A stretch of 64,000 bases of DNA from Treponema sp. JC4 (lineage in GTDB: Bacteria > Spirochaetota > Spirochaetia > Treponematales > Treponemataceae), in assembly GCF_000260795.1 (NCBI RefSeq), contig NZ_AJGU01000001.1, forward strand, positions 186,001 to 250,000, in the 5' to 3' direction. Position numbers and translations under genes: made by a program. This document shows, piece by piece, positions 27,476 through 35,950 of this stretch (position 1 is its first letter; every line of letters starts with the position of its first letter). Under the pieces are notes generated by a model that saw nothing but the letters and a program-made list of their open reading frames with translations, did not search any database and was not told the DNA's origin.

Positions 27476-28885
27476 TTATCTGTTGGAAATCAGCCTGAGC
27501 ATATAAAGTGCAACGTACTCGGTCAGGGCTTTGTTGTTACCAAGTCTCTGCATATTAGGTGCGGCAGTTAATGTTTCTGCAAGATTTTTAATACGTTCTT
27601 TTGTAAAGGTCGAATCAGAAAGAGTACGTAAAACCTTACGGGTATAGTCCCGGATTAAAGCGTTTACATCTTCATTCAGCTGATTGTAGGCGTCTTTAGA
27701 AATGCGTTTGTTCCATTGTTTTTCAAGATAGTTTAATTCACGGTCAATAGTTGAACCTTCCGGAATCATATCCTGTGTAATGTCTTTTGCCTTTGCGGAA
27801 AGTATATCGGCTCTGCTCTTCTTGCGGCCTGCACCAGCTTCTTCTTCCAGCTCTTCAAAAGGATTGTTTGCGGCACTATTTCTTGCTGCCTTTTCCCGCT
27901 GGCTTTTACCGGAAGTAAAGAGGGCAAAAATCCAGGAAATAATAGGCATTGTGTAGTAGAAAGGAAGTCTAGCCTTAGCATTTGCAAGAATTTTTGCGTT
28001 TTTCAGCATCAAAAGATCATGATAAGGCAGAAGTTTTCCGTTTACAAAAAGTCTGAAGCCCTGAGGCATTTCAGATTCATCTTTATCAAAGGCCAGAAGA
28101 GTCATAAAGTTAGCACTTAAAAGGGCATGTAAAACCGGCGAATTCTGTTCAACAAGCTTGTGAAGCGCATTTTCAAAATGACTTATATTTGTCATTTCAG
28201 GAAGCTTTTCGTGATCCATCAGGGTGTTGTACCACTTGTCTTCCAGAAAGCGTTCAATAGAATCATGGGCTTCGTTACAAAGACGAACGACAACATTGAG
28301 TACGTTTTTTTTGTAGACAAAATAGCGGGTGCCTGAAGAAACTTTAAAAACAAGCAGCGGCGGAAGTTCATTTGATTCACCTTCCGTTGTAAGTCTCTGT
28401 AAAGTCTTTTTCAAATCTTCTTCGTTGTAAATTCCGTATAAATCCTTTCCAGACTTATCCTTAAATTTAAGAATCTGATTCATAGAAAAGAAGTATGGAG
28501 GTTTTCCCAGTGAACCTTCCAGCTCATTAAGGGCATCCTGTTTTTTCTTGTTATCCTGGAATTTAGCCTTCAGGTATGAACTGTGGATTTCTGCAATCTG
28601 AACTGCCTGAAGAATATTTACATCATCAGTCGTTCTATCCTGAATTTTAAGATAATCCTGTTTAATAAAGTACAAAAGCTGATTCCAGAAGTAATAATCA
28701 TCCCCGTCTGCAAGCTGAGAAAAGTTATTTTCATTTGCATCTACAAATTTTGAATAGAAACCGCGGATTGGAACTTCCTTTGTAGGATTTGTAGAACGCA
28801 GTTTTTTCAAAAAGTAGTCGTGATATTCTTCTTTTTTTAGGATTCTGCGGATTTTCTGCTGGGCACTTTCAATCAAAATTTTCAT
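27476..28885 (-). CDS. Unknown conserved-looking protein
   Basis: A 469-residue soluble protein, mostly alpha-helical, with no signal peptide. One hydrophobic stretch (LPFYYTMPIISWIFALF, about residue 320) may be a membrane-touching segment, followed by an acidic/basic linker (about 340-370). I do not recognise the family. The start is uncertain: Met at 28885 (MKILIESAQQKIRRILKKEE) is taken; an in-frame Met at 28903 adds six residues. It overlaps the end of the upstream gene by 17 bases, so the two are translated together. Its length and helical make-up recall the spirochaetal protein at 58927-60486, without proof of kinship. Confidence 0.6.
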   Translation of the reverse strand: MKILIESAQQKIRRILKKEEYHDYFLKKLRSTNPTKEVPIRGFYSKFVDANENNFSQLADGDDYYFWNQLLYFIKQDYLKIQDRTTDDVNILQAVQIAEIHSSYLKAKFQDNKKKQDALNELEGSLGKPPYFFSMNQILKFKDKSGKDLYGIYNEEDLKKTLQRLTTEGESNELPPLLVFKVSSGTRYFVYKKNVLNVVVRLCNEAHDSIERFLEDKWYNTLMDHEKLPEMTNISHFENALHKLVEQNSPVLHALLSANFMTLLAFDKDESEMPQGFRLFVNGKLLPYHDLLMLKNAKILANAKARLPFYYTMPIISWIFALFTSGKSQREKAARNSAANNPFEELEEEAGAGRKKSRADILSAKAKDITQDMIPEGSTIDRELNYLEKQWNKRISKDAYNQLNEDVNALIRDYTRKVLRTLSDSTFTKERIKNLAETLTAAPNMQRLGNNKALTEYVALYMLRLISNR

Positions 28886-29375
28886 TGAAATGCAGGATGG
28901 CAATACTAAAGCTGGAATTTCCTGAGAAAATTCCAGAAAAAAAAATCTGATTTGTTTTTGATGTGTCTTTTTCTATTAAAGACGGAATGTATGAAACGGC
29001 AGCTTTTCGCTCAATGGCTGTCAGCGGAAACTGCTTAGGTAAATCAGAAACAAGGGGATAGGGAGTGGAATCATTTCTGAGAATTTCGTTGTACTGGGCT
29101 GTGTAGCGGGATACAAAGAAATTAAAGGCAACAATCATCTTTTTATTGCCGTTTGTTGTCATGGCAACCAGATGTTTTTCGCTCAAGCCCTGAAGTTCAG
29201 CATTTATAGTGCCCGCTGTATCACCCAGATATTTTACAAGTTCTCCCTGTTCTTCAACATGATGATCTGCATATTTTTTGATATAGGTACAGAATTCCTT
29301 AAAATCAATGAAAGGGGATTTTTGTTTATCAGCGTAATATTTAATTAATGCACTTAAATTTGCTGTAGTTGCCAT
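28869..29375 (-). CDS. Small unknown protein, operon partner
   Basis: A 168-residue protein, mainly helical, without signal peptide or membrane segment. Residues 1-120 read MATTANLSALIKYYADKQKS, then FKEFCTYIKKYADHH. No family recognised. First gene of a two-gene unit with 27476-28885, overlapping it. It starts from a promoter whose -10 box is 9 nt from the ATG, and shares a 63-bp divergent control region with valS, so the two units may be coregulated or interfere. Confidence 0.62.
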   Translation of the reverse strand: MATTANLSALIKYYADKQKSPFIDFKEFCTYIKKYADHHVEEQGELVKYLGDTAGTINAELQGLSEKHLVAMTTNGNKKMIVAFNFFVSRYTAQYNEILRNDSTPYPLVSDLPKQFPLTAIERKAAVSYIPSLIEKDTSKTNQIFFSGIFSGNSSFSIAILHFNENFD

Positions 29376-29384
29376 ATCATTGCT

Positions 29385-29413
29385 ATTTTATATCAGATTA
29401 ATTTACTTTACAA
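29385..29413 (-). promoter_or_regulatory. Leaderless-type promoter, divergent from valS
   Basis: Minus strand TTGTAA (29408-29413), 17 bp, TAAAAT (29385-29390), 9 nt, ATG at 29375. Confidence 0.62.
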
Positions 29414-29430
29414 CGGAAAATCACTATAAT
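29402..29430 (+). promoter_or_regulatory. Leaderless-type promoter of valS
   Basis: TTTACT (29402-29407), 17 bp, TATAAT (29425-29430), 8 nt, ATG at 29439. It overlaps the -35 box of the divergent promoter. No T-box-like leader can exist because there is no leader. Confidence 0.65.
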
Positions 29431-29438
29431 TTTTTTCT

Positions 29439-32189
29439 ATGAAAGCAATTGAATTGGAAAAGGCCTACGAGCCAAAGTCATTTGAAGACAGAATTTATAG
29501 CGAATGGGAAACAAAAGGCTATTTTAAACCTGCCAGCGACGAAGCTTCCCCTGTACACGCACAGTACAAATGCCAGTGCGAAGATTGTAATAAGAAAACA
29601 AACACATATTCAGTCGTGATTCCACCTCCAAACGTAACAGGCGTTCTTCACATGGGACACGGACTTAACAATACTCTTCAGGATATCGTTGTACGCTATC
29701 ACCGTATGAAGGGCGACAACACTCTCTGGCTCACAGGTACTGATCACGCCGGAATTGCAACTCAGAACGTTGTTGAACGCCAGCTTAAAAAAGAAGGTCT
29801 TACCCGCAACGACCTGGGCCGCGAAAAATTCCTTGAACGCACATGGAAGGTTAAGGAAGACCACCATAATACAATCGTAAAGCAGCAGAGAAAACTTGGA
29901 AACTCTACAGACTGGGAACGCGAACGCTTTACTTATGATGAAGGACTTAGCGCTGCAGTTCGCGACGTTTTTGTTACTCTTTATGAGCGCGGACTTATGT
30001 ATCGCGGAAAGCGCCTTGTAAACTGGTGTCCTCGTTGTGGTACTGCCCTTGCTGATGATGAAGTTGACCATGAAGATACACAGGGTGCAATGTATCACCT
30101 TTATTATGAATATGCTGATGGAAGCGGAAAGATTGAAGTTGCAACAACTCGTCCGGAAACCTTCTTTGGTGATACTGCCGTTGCCGTAAATCCTAATGAC
30201 GAGCGCTATAAGGCAATCGTAGGAAAGAAGCTTAAGCTTCCTCTTACTGGAAAAGAAATCCCAATCATCGCTGATGATTATGTTGATATGGAATTCGGAA
30301 CCGGTATGGTAAAAATTACTCCGGCTCACGACCCTAACGACTGGGAAGTTGGAAAACGCCACAACCTTGAAGTTATCAACCTTCTTACTCCAGACGGACG
30401 CTTGAACGAAAACGTTCCTGAAAAATACCGCGGACTCAAGTCTGAAGCTGCCCGCAAACTGGTAATTGAAGATTTGACAGAAGCTGGCCTTTTCAAGGGT
30501 GAAGAAAAAATGGTTCACTCGGTTGGTCACTGCTACCGCTGTAAAACTGTAGTAGAGCCATATTTGAGCGACCAGTGGTTTGTAAAAATGAAGCCTATGG
30601 CAGACAAGGCTCTTGCAGCCTGGAAAAAAGGCGAAATTCAGTTCTTCCCTCAGAAATGGGAAAACACCTATTCTCACTGGCTTGAAAATATCCGCGACTG
30701 GTGTGTAAGCCGCCAGATCTGGTGGGGTCACCGTATTCCTGCCTGGTACTGTCAGAAGTGCGGAGAAGTAATTGTAAGCCGCGAAGATCCATGCAAGTGT
30801 CCAAAGTGTGGCGCTGCTGCCTCAGACCTAAAACAGGATGAAGATGTACTCGATACATGGTTCTCTTCATGGCTCTGGCCTTTCTCAACTCTGGGATGGC
30901 CTGAAAATACTGCAGATCTTGAAAAATTCTATCCTACAACTGCTCTTGTAACAGCCTACGATATCATCTTCTTCTGGGTTAGCCGTATGATTATGGCTGG
31001 TCTTGAATTTACAGGAAAAGCTCCTTTCCATGATATCTATATTCACGGTCTTGTACGCGATAAGCAGGGACGCAAAATGTCTAAGTCTCTTGGTAACGGT
31101 ATGGACCCTCTTGAGATTATCGATATGTACGGTGCCGACGCCCTTAAGTTCACTCTTGGATTTATGTGCGCACAGGGACAGGATATTCTTATCGATAAAG
31201 ATTCTTTCAAACTCGGTTCACGCTTCTGTAACAAAGTCTGGAACGCAAGCCGCTACCTTCTTGGAAACCTTGAAGGCCGCAATCTTGTTCCTGTAACAGA
31301 CGCTGACCTTACAGAGCTGGACAAGTGGATTTACAGCCGCCTCAACTACGCCGCAAAAACTGCCCGCGAAGCTCTGGATACTTACCGCTACAACGATGCC
31401 GCAAGCGCTCTTATGGAATACTTCTGGAACGAGTTCTGCGACTGGTATGTTGAAGCTACAAAAATCAACTTCAAAAATGGTGATGATAAGGAAAAAGACC
31501 GCCAGGCTTCAGTTCTTATGAACATCCTGGAAGAAAACCTTCGTCTTTTGCACCCATATCTTCCATTTGTTACAGAAGAAATTTACGGAAAGCTTCCTCT
31601 TTCTGAAATTGCCGCTAACCGTAAATCAGCTGGAACTCAGAAAGTTGCATCTAACAGCGAATATGCAGGAATGCTCATTAACGCGCCATATCCTGAATAC
31701 ACAGCTGACCGCGAAAATGCAGAAATCGAAGCCCGCTTTGAAGTTCTTAAGGAACTCATCGGTAAAACCCGCGCTCTCCGCGTAGACTGCGGAATTGACC
31801 CTGCTTCAAAAATCAATATTGCTATTTTGATTGAAAAGGGTTCTGCTGCCGAAGTTTGCCGCGAAAAAGTTGAAATGATTCAGCTCTTGGCCGGTGTTGC
31901 AAAAGTTGACTTTGTTGAGGCAAAACCAGCATCTTCAATTGGTACAGTAGGAAAAGGTTTTGAGTCTTTCATCCTTGTTGACGAAAATATCAACAAAGAG
32001 CAGCTTATTGCCCGCTTCCAGAAAACAATTGAAAAGGAACAGGGTTATGCCCGCATGAGCCAGAACAAGCTCAACGGAAACTTTGCTAAGCACGCGCCTG
32101 CAAATCTTGTAGAAGAGGAAAAGGCCCGTCTTGCAGAAAGCGAACGAAAAATTGCAACGCTTGAAAGTTATCTTGCGGATTTGAAGTAG
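29439..32189 (+). CDS. valS: Valine--tRNA ligase
   Basis: A 916-residue class I synthetase that charges tRNA-Val. The HIGH-type motif is PPNVTGVLHMGHG (about residue 68), the editing domain spans about 200-350, zinc-type cysteine pairs occur near 440 (WYCQKCGEVI, CKCPKCG), and the KMSKS motif is GRKMSKSLGNG (about 545). The C-terminal coiled-coil arm (RFQKTIEKEQGYARMSQNKLNG) is typical of ValS and separates it from LeuS and IleS. An extra Cys-rich insert near residue 45 (KCQCEDCNKKT) is unusual for the family. Translation starts on a leaderless-type mRNA. Confidence 0.97.
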   Translation: MKAIELEKAYEPKSFEDRIYSEWETKGYFKPASDEASPVHAQYKCQCEDCNKKTNTYSVVIPPPNVTGVLHMGHGLNNTLQDIVVRYHRMKGDNTLWLTGTDHAGIATQNVVERQLKKEGLTRNDLGREKFLERTWKVKEDHHNTIVKQQRKLGNSTDWERERFTYDEGLSAAVRDVFVTLYERGLMYRGKRLVNWCPRCGTALADDEVDHEDTQGAMYHLYYEYADGSGKIEVATTRPETFFGDTAVAVNPNDERYKAIVGKKLKLPLTGKEIPIIADDYVDMEFGTGMVKITPAHDPNDWEVGKRHNLEVINLLTPDGRLNENVPEKYRGLKSEAARKLVIEDLTEAGLFKGEEKMVHSVGHCYRCKTVVEPYLSDQWFVKMKPMADKALAAWKKGEIQFFPQKWENTYSHWLENIRDWCVSRQIWWGHRIPAWYCQKCGEVIVSREDPCKCPKCGAAASDLKQDEDVLDTWFSSWLWPFSTLGWPENTADLEKFYPTTALVTAYDIIFFWVSRMIMAGLEFTGKAPFHDIYIHGLVRDKQGRKMSKSLGNGMDPLEIIDMYGADALKFTLGFMCAQGQDILIDKDSFKLGSRFCNKVWNASRYLLGNLEGRNLVPVTDADLTELDKWIYSRLNYAAKTAREALDTYRYNDAASALMEYFWNEFCDWYVEATKINFKNGDDKEKDRQASVLMNILEENLRLLHPYLPFVTEEIYGKLPLSEIAANRKSAGTQKVASNSEYAGMLINAPYPEYTADRENAEIEARFEVLKELIGKTRALRVDCGIDPASKINIAILIEKGSAAEVCREKVEMIQLLAGVAKVDFVEAKPASSIGTVGKGFESFILVDENINKEQLIARFQKTIEKEQGYARMSQNKLNGNFAKHAPANLVEEEKARLAESERKIATLESYLADLK

Positions 32190-32240
32190 AAATTTTATAA
32201 ATCTGTGCTAAACTGTTAAGCAAGGAAATGGAGGCAGGCA

Positions 32241-32879
32241 ATGGCTAAACAGAAATACGAAATGCGAATTGACCGCTCAAAGGATATGGATCCTGAGCAC
32301 ATGCAGCAGCTCAAAGACATTGTTCTTGCTCCTTATATGCAGCTTGCCACCGGCCTGATAGGTAAAGCCCGTCATGCCGGCGGTAATATGTTCCGTCACC
32401 AGATGGACACCCTTTCCATTCTTATTGATTACGGCTATATCGATTCCATTCTGTTAAAAGCCAGCGTCGTTCACGACACAGTAGAAGATATTCCTAACTT
32501 TGACCGCAACCTGATTATTAATTGTGATGAAGAAGGGCAGACCGTTCTGAATCTGGTTCTGGAAGTTACCCGCCGTGAAGATGAAGATAAACGCCAGTTC
32601 CTTCGCCGCATCCTTGATACTGGCAGCCAGAAGGCAAAAATTCTTAAATGTGCTGACCGAATCAGTAATATGATTTCGCTCGGTTACGTGACAGATCCTA
32701 AATTCATTGAACGTTACTGCGACGAAACAGAATTCTTCCTTCTTCCTATGGCACTTGAAATTGACTACAACATGTATCAGGAACTTATCAGCCTGATTAT
32801 GACCCGCCGCCGCTACCTTGAAGACGGCGGATATTTTGATAACCGGAAGAAAGAGTCTACACCTCCGATCAGCAATTAA
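32241..32879 (+). CDS. Small HD-domain protein, alarmone hydrolase-like
   Basis: A 212-residue protein with the metal-binding pattern of the SpoT/MESH1 hydrolase domain: FRHQMDTLS (first His), LLKASVVHDTVEDI (HD pair) and ILKCADRISNM (distal Asp). The synthetase domain of RelA/SpoT is missing. The likely role is hydrolysis of (p)ppGpp, as in small alarmone hydrolases, but related HD enzymes cut other nucleotides. GGAGG precedes the ATG. It lies 51 bp after valS and ends against the stop of the TIGR03545-like gene. Confidence 0.72.
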   Translation: MAKQKYEMRIDRSKDMDPEHMQQLKDIVLAPYMQLATGLIGKARHAGGNMFRHQMDTLSILIDYGYIDSILLKASVVHDTVEDIPNFDRNLIINCDEEGQTVLNLVLEVTRREDEDKRQFLRRILDTGSQKAKILKCADRISNMISLGYVTDPKFIERYCDETEFFLLPMALEIDYNMYQELISLIMTRRRYLEDGGYFDNRKKESTPPISN

Positions 32880-35168
32880 TTAAAAGCCGAATCCTTTAAG
32901 CAGATTCTTTGCCTGTTTTTCAGCCTCTTTCTTTGCTGCTTCTTCAGCTTCTTTTTTAAGGCGTTCTGCTTCAGCCTTAGCTTTAGCTTCCGCCTCTGCT
33001 TTTGCCTTTGCAAGTTCTGCTTCTGCCTGTTTTTTAGCCCGGTCTACAGCGCCACTTGCCATATTTTCAAGTTCTTTTTTACGCGCTTCCAGCTCACACT
33101 TCATGTTCTGAACGGCTTTATCAGAGTTTTTAATTACCTTTTCAATGTCAGTAAATTCTGCAATCTTATCAGAAGCGATTCCTGTTTTTTCTGCAAGAAG
33201 ATTATTTATTTTTTCACGTGCCTGATTTGCAATCTTCGAAAGTGCCTTATTAAAGGAACTTGTAAAGGCAGACTGGAAGACATCTCCTGCATCGGTACTT
33301 ACGTCCAGACTTAAATCATTTTCTTCTGACCATTTATAATCAAAAGAAATCTTCATTTTTTGAATGGAATCAAGAGTGTCTTTATATATATCGTAAACAA
33401 TTTCCGGCTCAAATGAAGGAGTTATAATCTGAATCTGAGAAAGGTTTAAGATTCCGCTTCCGGAAACTTTACTGTCTGACTTAGGTACAGTTGCAGTACA
33501 GTTCAAATCAGCCTTAGATTTCATTCCGTAGGAGTCAATTACCACATCGGTTGGAATGTTTTTGCCGTCATAAGTTCCGCTAACAAGAGGATTTTCGCTA
33601 TTTGACCTTGCGTCAATTACCGCGTCTACTTCATTTTTAATTCCAGAAAGAGTAAAAGCAGCCTCCAGAAGTGACTGCTTATCACGCTTGTCTGCATCAC
33701 TTGAAAATTCCTTCGCAAGAAGTTTCCAGCCTTCTCCTGAACCGTAAGCATTTTCCAGAAGGAATTTAGGAACCTTATCTTCTTTATAATAAACAAAACG
33801 GCCTGCCTCACGCTGGGCAATACGTTTTTTCATCTTAAGTTTTTTTGCCTTCTTTTTATCGCTGTTTTTCTTTGCTGCAGAGGCATCGTGTTTTGCCTTT
33901 AGTTCAAGCGCCTTGTTGATATACTCCCGTGCTTTTGGCGAATACTGATCTGCCATTCCGTAAACAAAGGCAGTAATCATATCATTGAAGACATTTTTAA
34001 TTCCCTTGTCTTTAAAAGCGGTAAATTTCCCGATTTCTGCTTCTGCAAGTTTTTTATCTGCTTCAATAGCCTTCTGAATGTCGGAAGAAAGCCCTTTGAT
34101 TTTTGCAGAATCCTTATCCACGTCCCGAACAAGAGTTTTTGTCTGATCAGAAATTTCATTTCCGGTCTTAATGGCAGAATTTACCAGTTCAATCATTTCC
34201 TTGATTTTTGCCGGGTCAGAAAGTTTTGCATAATCAAAATTCTGAACAGATTGAGTAAGTTCTGTCATCTCTTTTACAGATTTTTCGATTTTTGCAGGCT
34301 GGTCCTTCCATTTATCAACCAGTTCCGAAGCAGTTTTCTGTGCGTCTTGAGCCACAGCCGGCGATTTCAGATTGGATTCCATATTGTTCAATATGTTTTC
34401 CGGATTATAATCAGCAAACATGGAAGACAAAGTATTCTGTGTCTTTGCCATTAAATCATTCTGTTTTTTATTCTGTCCGCCTTCAGATTTTTTTTCGTTT
34501 TTATTTTTCTTTTCTGCCTTTGCTTTGTCAGCCTTTTTAACTTTTATAAGTTTTCCTGATTTTGAGCGGTCAGTATTAAAAAGAACTTCTCCAATCGTGA
34601 TGTTTTCAATATCAACCTTACCGCGAAGGGCCTCTGTAAGATTAAAATCAAGGGTAAAATCCGCAATCTGGAAGAGATTTTTCATATCATCATCGCTGCT
34701 AGCCTGCGAAAGATTTTTTACCTGAAGTTTGCTGTTTAAAATTTCTATGTGAGCATAGCCGATGTCAGTTTTAGCATTAAAAACCGATTCCAGTGCGGAA
34801 GTAATGGCCCTTTTTACAGCCAGATCCTTAAAAAGTATAACTCCCAGAATCAGGGCTGCCAGAAAACCTGCCGTTACGGCAAAAGGAAGCAGCTTAAAGC
34901 CAAACTTTCGGCTTTTAATGTCTTTTGCAAGTTTCCTGAACTTTTTCAGCTGCTTTTTTTCAAGAGTAAGAGATAAATCTGCCGCAAGAAGTTCCGGCTT
35001 TTTTTCGTAAGGCAAAAAGAGCCCTTTTACAAGTTCCTTATCTGCCGGTACATCGAGTTTTTTAAGCAGTTGGCTTTCAAGTGCTTTTTCCGTATATTTT
35101 TTCTTAAATAATTTAGGAAGCTTTTTAGCAGAAATCAGTTTTGCTTTATTTTCTTTTTTATCTTTCAT
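32880..35168 (-). CDS. TIGR03545-like membrane protein
   Basis: A 762-residue protein with a basic cytoplasmic N-terminus of about 105 residues, one membrane helix (LLPFAVTAGFLAALILGVILF) and a large outer part that starts AsmA-like (VDIENITIGEVLFNTDRS). A long helical coiled-coil region follows, and an Ala/Lys/Glu-rich tail (about 690-762). I recall this as family TIGR03545, found in few bacteria with an outer membrane and paired with the small family TIGR03546, here the next gene upstream. The pair probably acts in the envelope; function unknown. GAGGA precedes the ATG. Confidence 0.75.
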   Translation of the reverse strand: MKDKKENKAKLISAKKLPKLFKKKYTEKALESQLLKKLDVPADKELVKGLFLPYEKKPELLAADLSLTLEKKQLKKFRKLAKDIKSRKFGFKLLPFAVTAGFLAALILGVILFKDLAVKRAITSALESVFNAKTDIGYAHIEILNSKLQVKNLSQASSDDDMKNLFQIADFTLDFNLTEALRGKVDIENITIGEVLFNTDRSKSGKLIKVKKADKAKAEKKNKNEKKSEGGQNKKQNDLMAKTQNTLSSMFADYNPENILNNMESNLKSPAVAQDAQKTASELVDKWKDQPAKIEKSVKEMTELTQSVQNFDYAKLSDPAKIKEMIELVNSAIKTGNEISDQTKTLVRDVDKDSAKIKGLSSDIQKAIEADKKLAEAEIGKFTAFKDKGIKNVFNDMITAFVYGMADQYSPKAREYINKALELKAKHDASAAKKNSDKKKAKKLKMKKRIAQREAGRFVYYKEDKVPKFLLENAYGSGEGWKLLAKEFSSDADKRDKQSLLEAAFTLSGIKNEVDAVIDARSNSENPLVSGTYDGKNIPTDVVIDSYGMKSKADLNCTATVPKSDSKVSGSGILNLSQIQIITPSFEPEIVYDIYKDTLDSIQKMKISFDYKWSEENDLSLDVSTDAGDVFQSAFTSSFNKALSKIANQAREKINNLLAEKTGIASDKIAEFTDIEKVIKNSDKAVQNMKCELEARKKELENMASGAVDRAKKQAEAELAKAKAEAEAKAKAEAERLKKEAEEAAKKEAEKQAKNLLKGFGF

Positions 35169-35197
35169 CTTAATTCCTCAGTTTTAAAATCAGCTTT

Positions 35198-35709
35198 TTA
35201 CATTAATTCCAGCGAAGCATTGCGGAATTTTTCTGCAAGCGGCAATTTATAGAAGAACTGCCCGATTTTACTGTTGTTCCAAACCGCTGTGATTTTTGTA
35301 CGCCAGACTTTTACAAAAAGAACAAGGCAAATAAAGAGCGGAATGTAAATCAAAAGGCTGAAGACAAACGAGCCGCAAACAATGGTGTTATTGAACTTTG
35401 TAAAGCCGATAAAAGGAATCTCAATCAGATTTGCAAAAAAGGGCGAAAGTCCGCCTGTAAGAATTGAATATCCCAGTGAATCAAAAAATCCGTCAAAGGC
35501 CGGTGCAATAAAGGACATTAAAAGCGTAACAAAAAATAAGCAGTTTTATTAATTCTTATAAAGGAAAAGAAAACAAAAAGCAGATACCACAAAAGATTAT
35601 TCTTAGGAACAAAGCCCAGCAGTACCCCCAGGCAAACCGCATTAGCAATTTCCCCCGGCTTAGAATTGGAATTCATAATTTTAAATAAGGAAACAAGTTT
35701 TTTTATCAT
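35198..35709 (-). pseudogene. TIGR03546-like small membrane protein, split by a frameshift
   Basis: Frame 1 (35709 to 35518, 63 residues, MIKKLVSLFKIMNSNSKPGE to YFLLRF) and frame 2 (35518 to 35198, 106 residues) together give one protein of about 168 residues, the expected TIGR03546 size, with three or four membrane helices. The frames are joined by a -1 shift at a six-T run (plus strand A run at 35531-35536); the heptamer in frame is T TTT TTG. Without slippage, translation stops at TAA that overlaps the ATG of frame 2. It could be a dead gene, a base-call error, coupled translation of two chains or a programmed frameshift. The partner gene downstream is intact. Confidence 0.65.
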
Positions 35710-35716
35710 GTTTTCT

Positions 35717-35746
35717 ATTATAGCGCCCGTTTTCCTGTATAGTCAA
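35717..35746 (-). promoter_or_regulatory. Leaderless-type promoter of the TIGR03546/03545 pair
   Basis: Minus strand TTGACT (35741-35746), 18 bp, TATAAT (35717-35722), 7 nt, ATG at 35709. One of the best matches to consensus in the window. Confidence 0.72.
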
Positions 35747-35782
35747 ACTTAAAAAATCCTGGGAAAAACGGCAAATTTTTTT

Positions 35783-35921
35783 TTCAAATTTTTGTCAAAA
35801 ACGCAAAGGTTAAAAATCTTCTCTACAATTGTAAGTATAAATAACCTTTGCTACTTAAATTTTTTCAAAATTTAAGCTTCAAATTTTGTCAAAACGCGAT
35901 AAACGGCGGGAGTGTATATAT
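35783..35921 (+). promoter_or_regulatory. Complex control region of the Rpn gene
   Basis: Two direct copies of a TTCAAATTTT-GTCAAAA-CGC box (35783-35804 and 35878-35897) flank an inverted pair CAAAGGTTA/TAACCTTTG and a perfect hairpin CTTAAATTTT/AAAATTTAAG (about 35853-35876). The second box is followed, 15 bp on, by AGTGTATATATAG (35910-35922), a likely -10 region. This layout also lies upstream of ssb. Confidence 0.5.
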
Positions 35922-35950
35922 AGAAACTTTGATTTATATAAGGATGCACT

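Noticed and set aside
29610-30731. 373-residue open frame on the minus strand inside valS
   Set aside because: ValS is certain on the other strand; the reverse frame has no recognisable domain or ribosome site.
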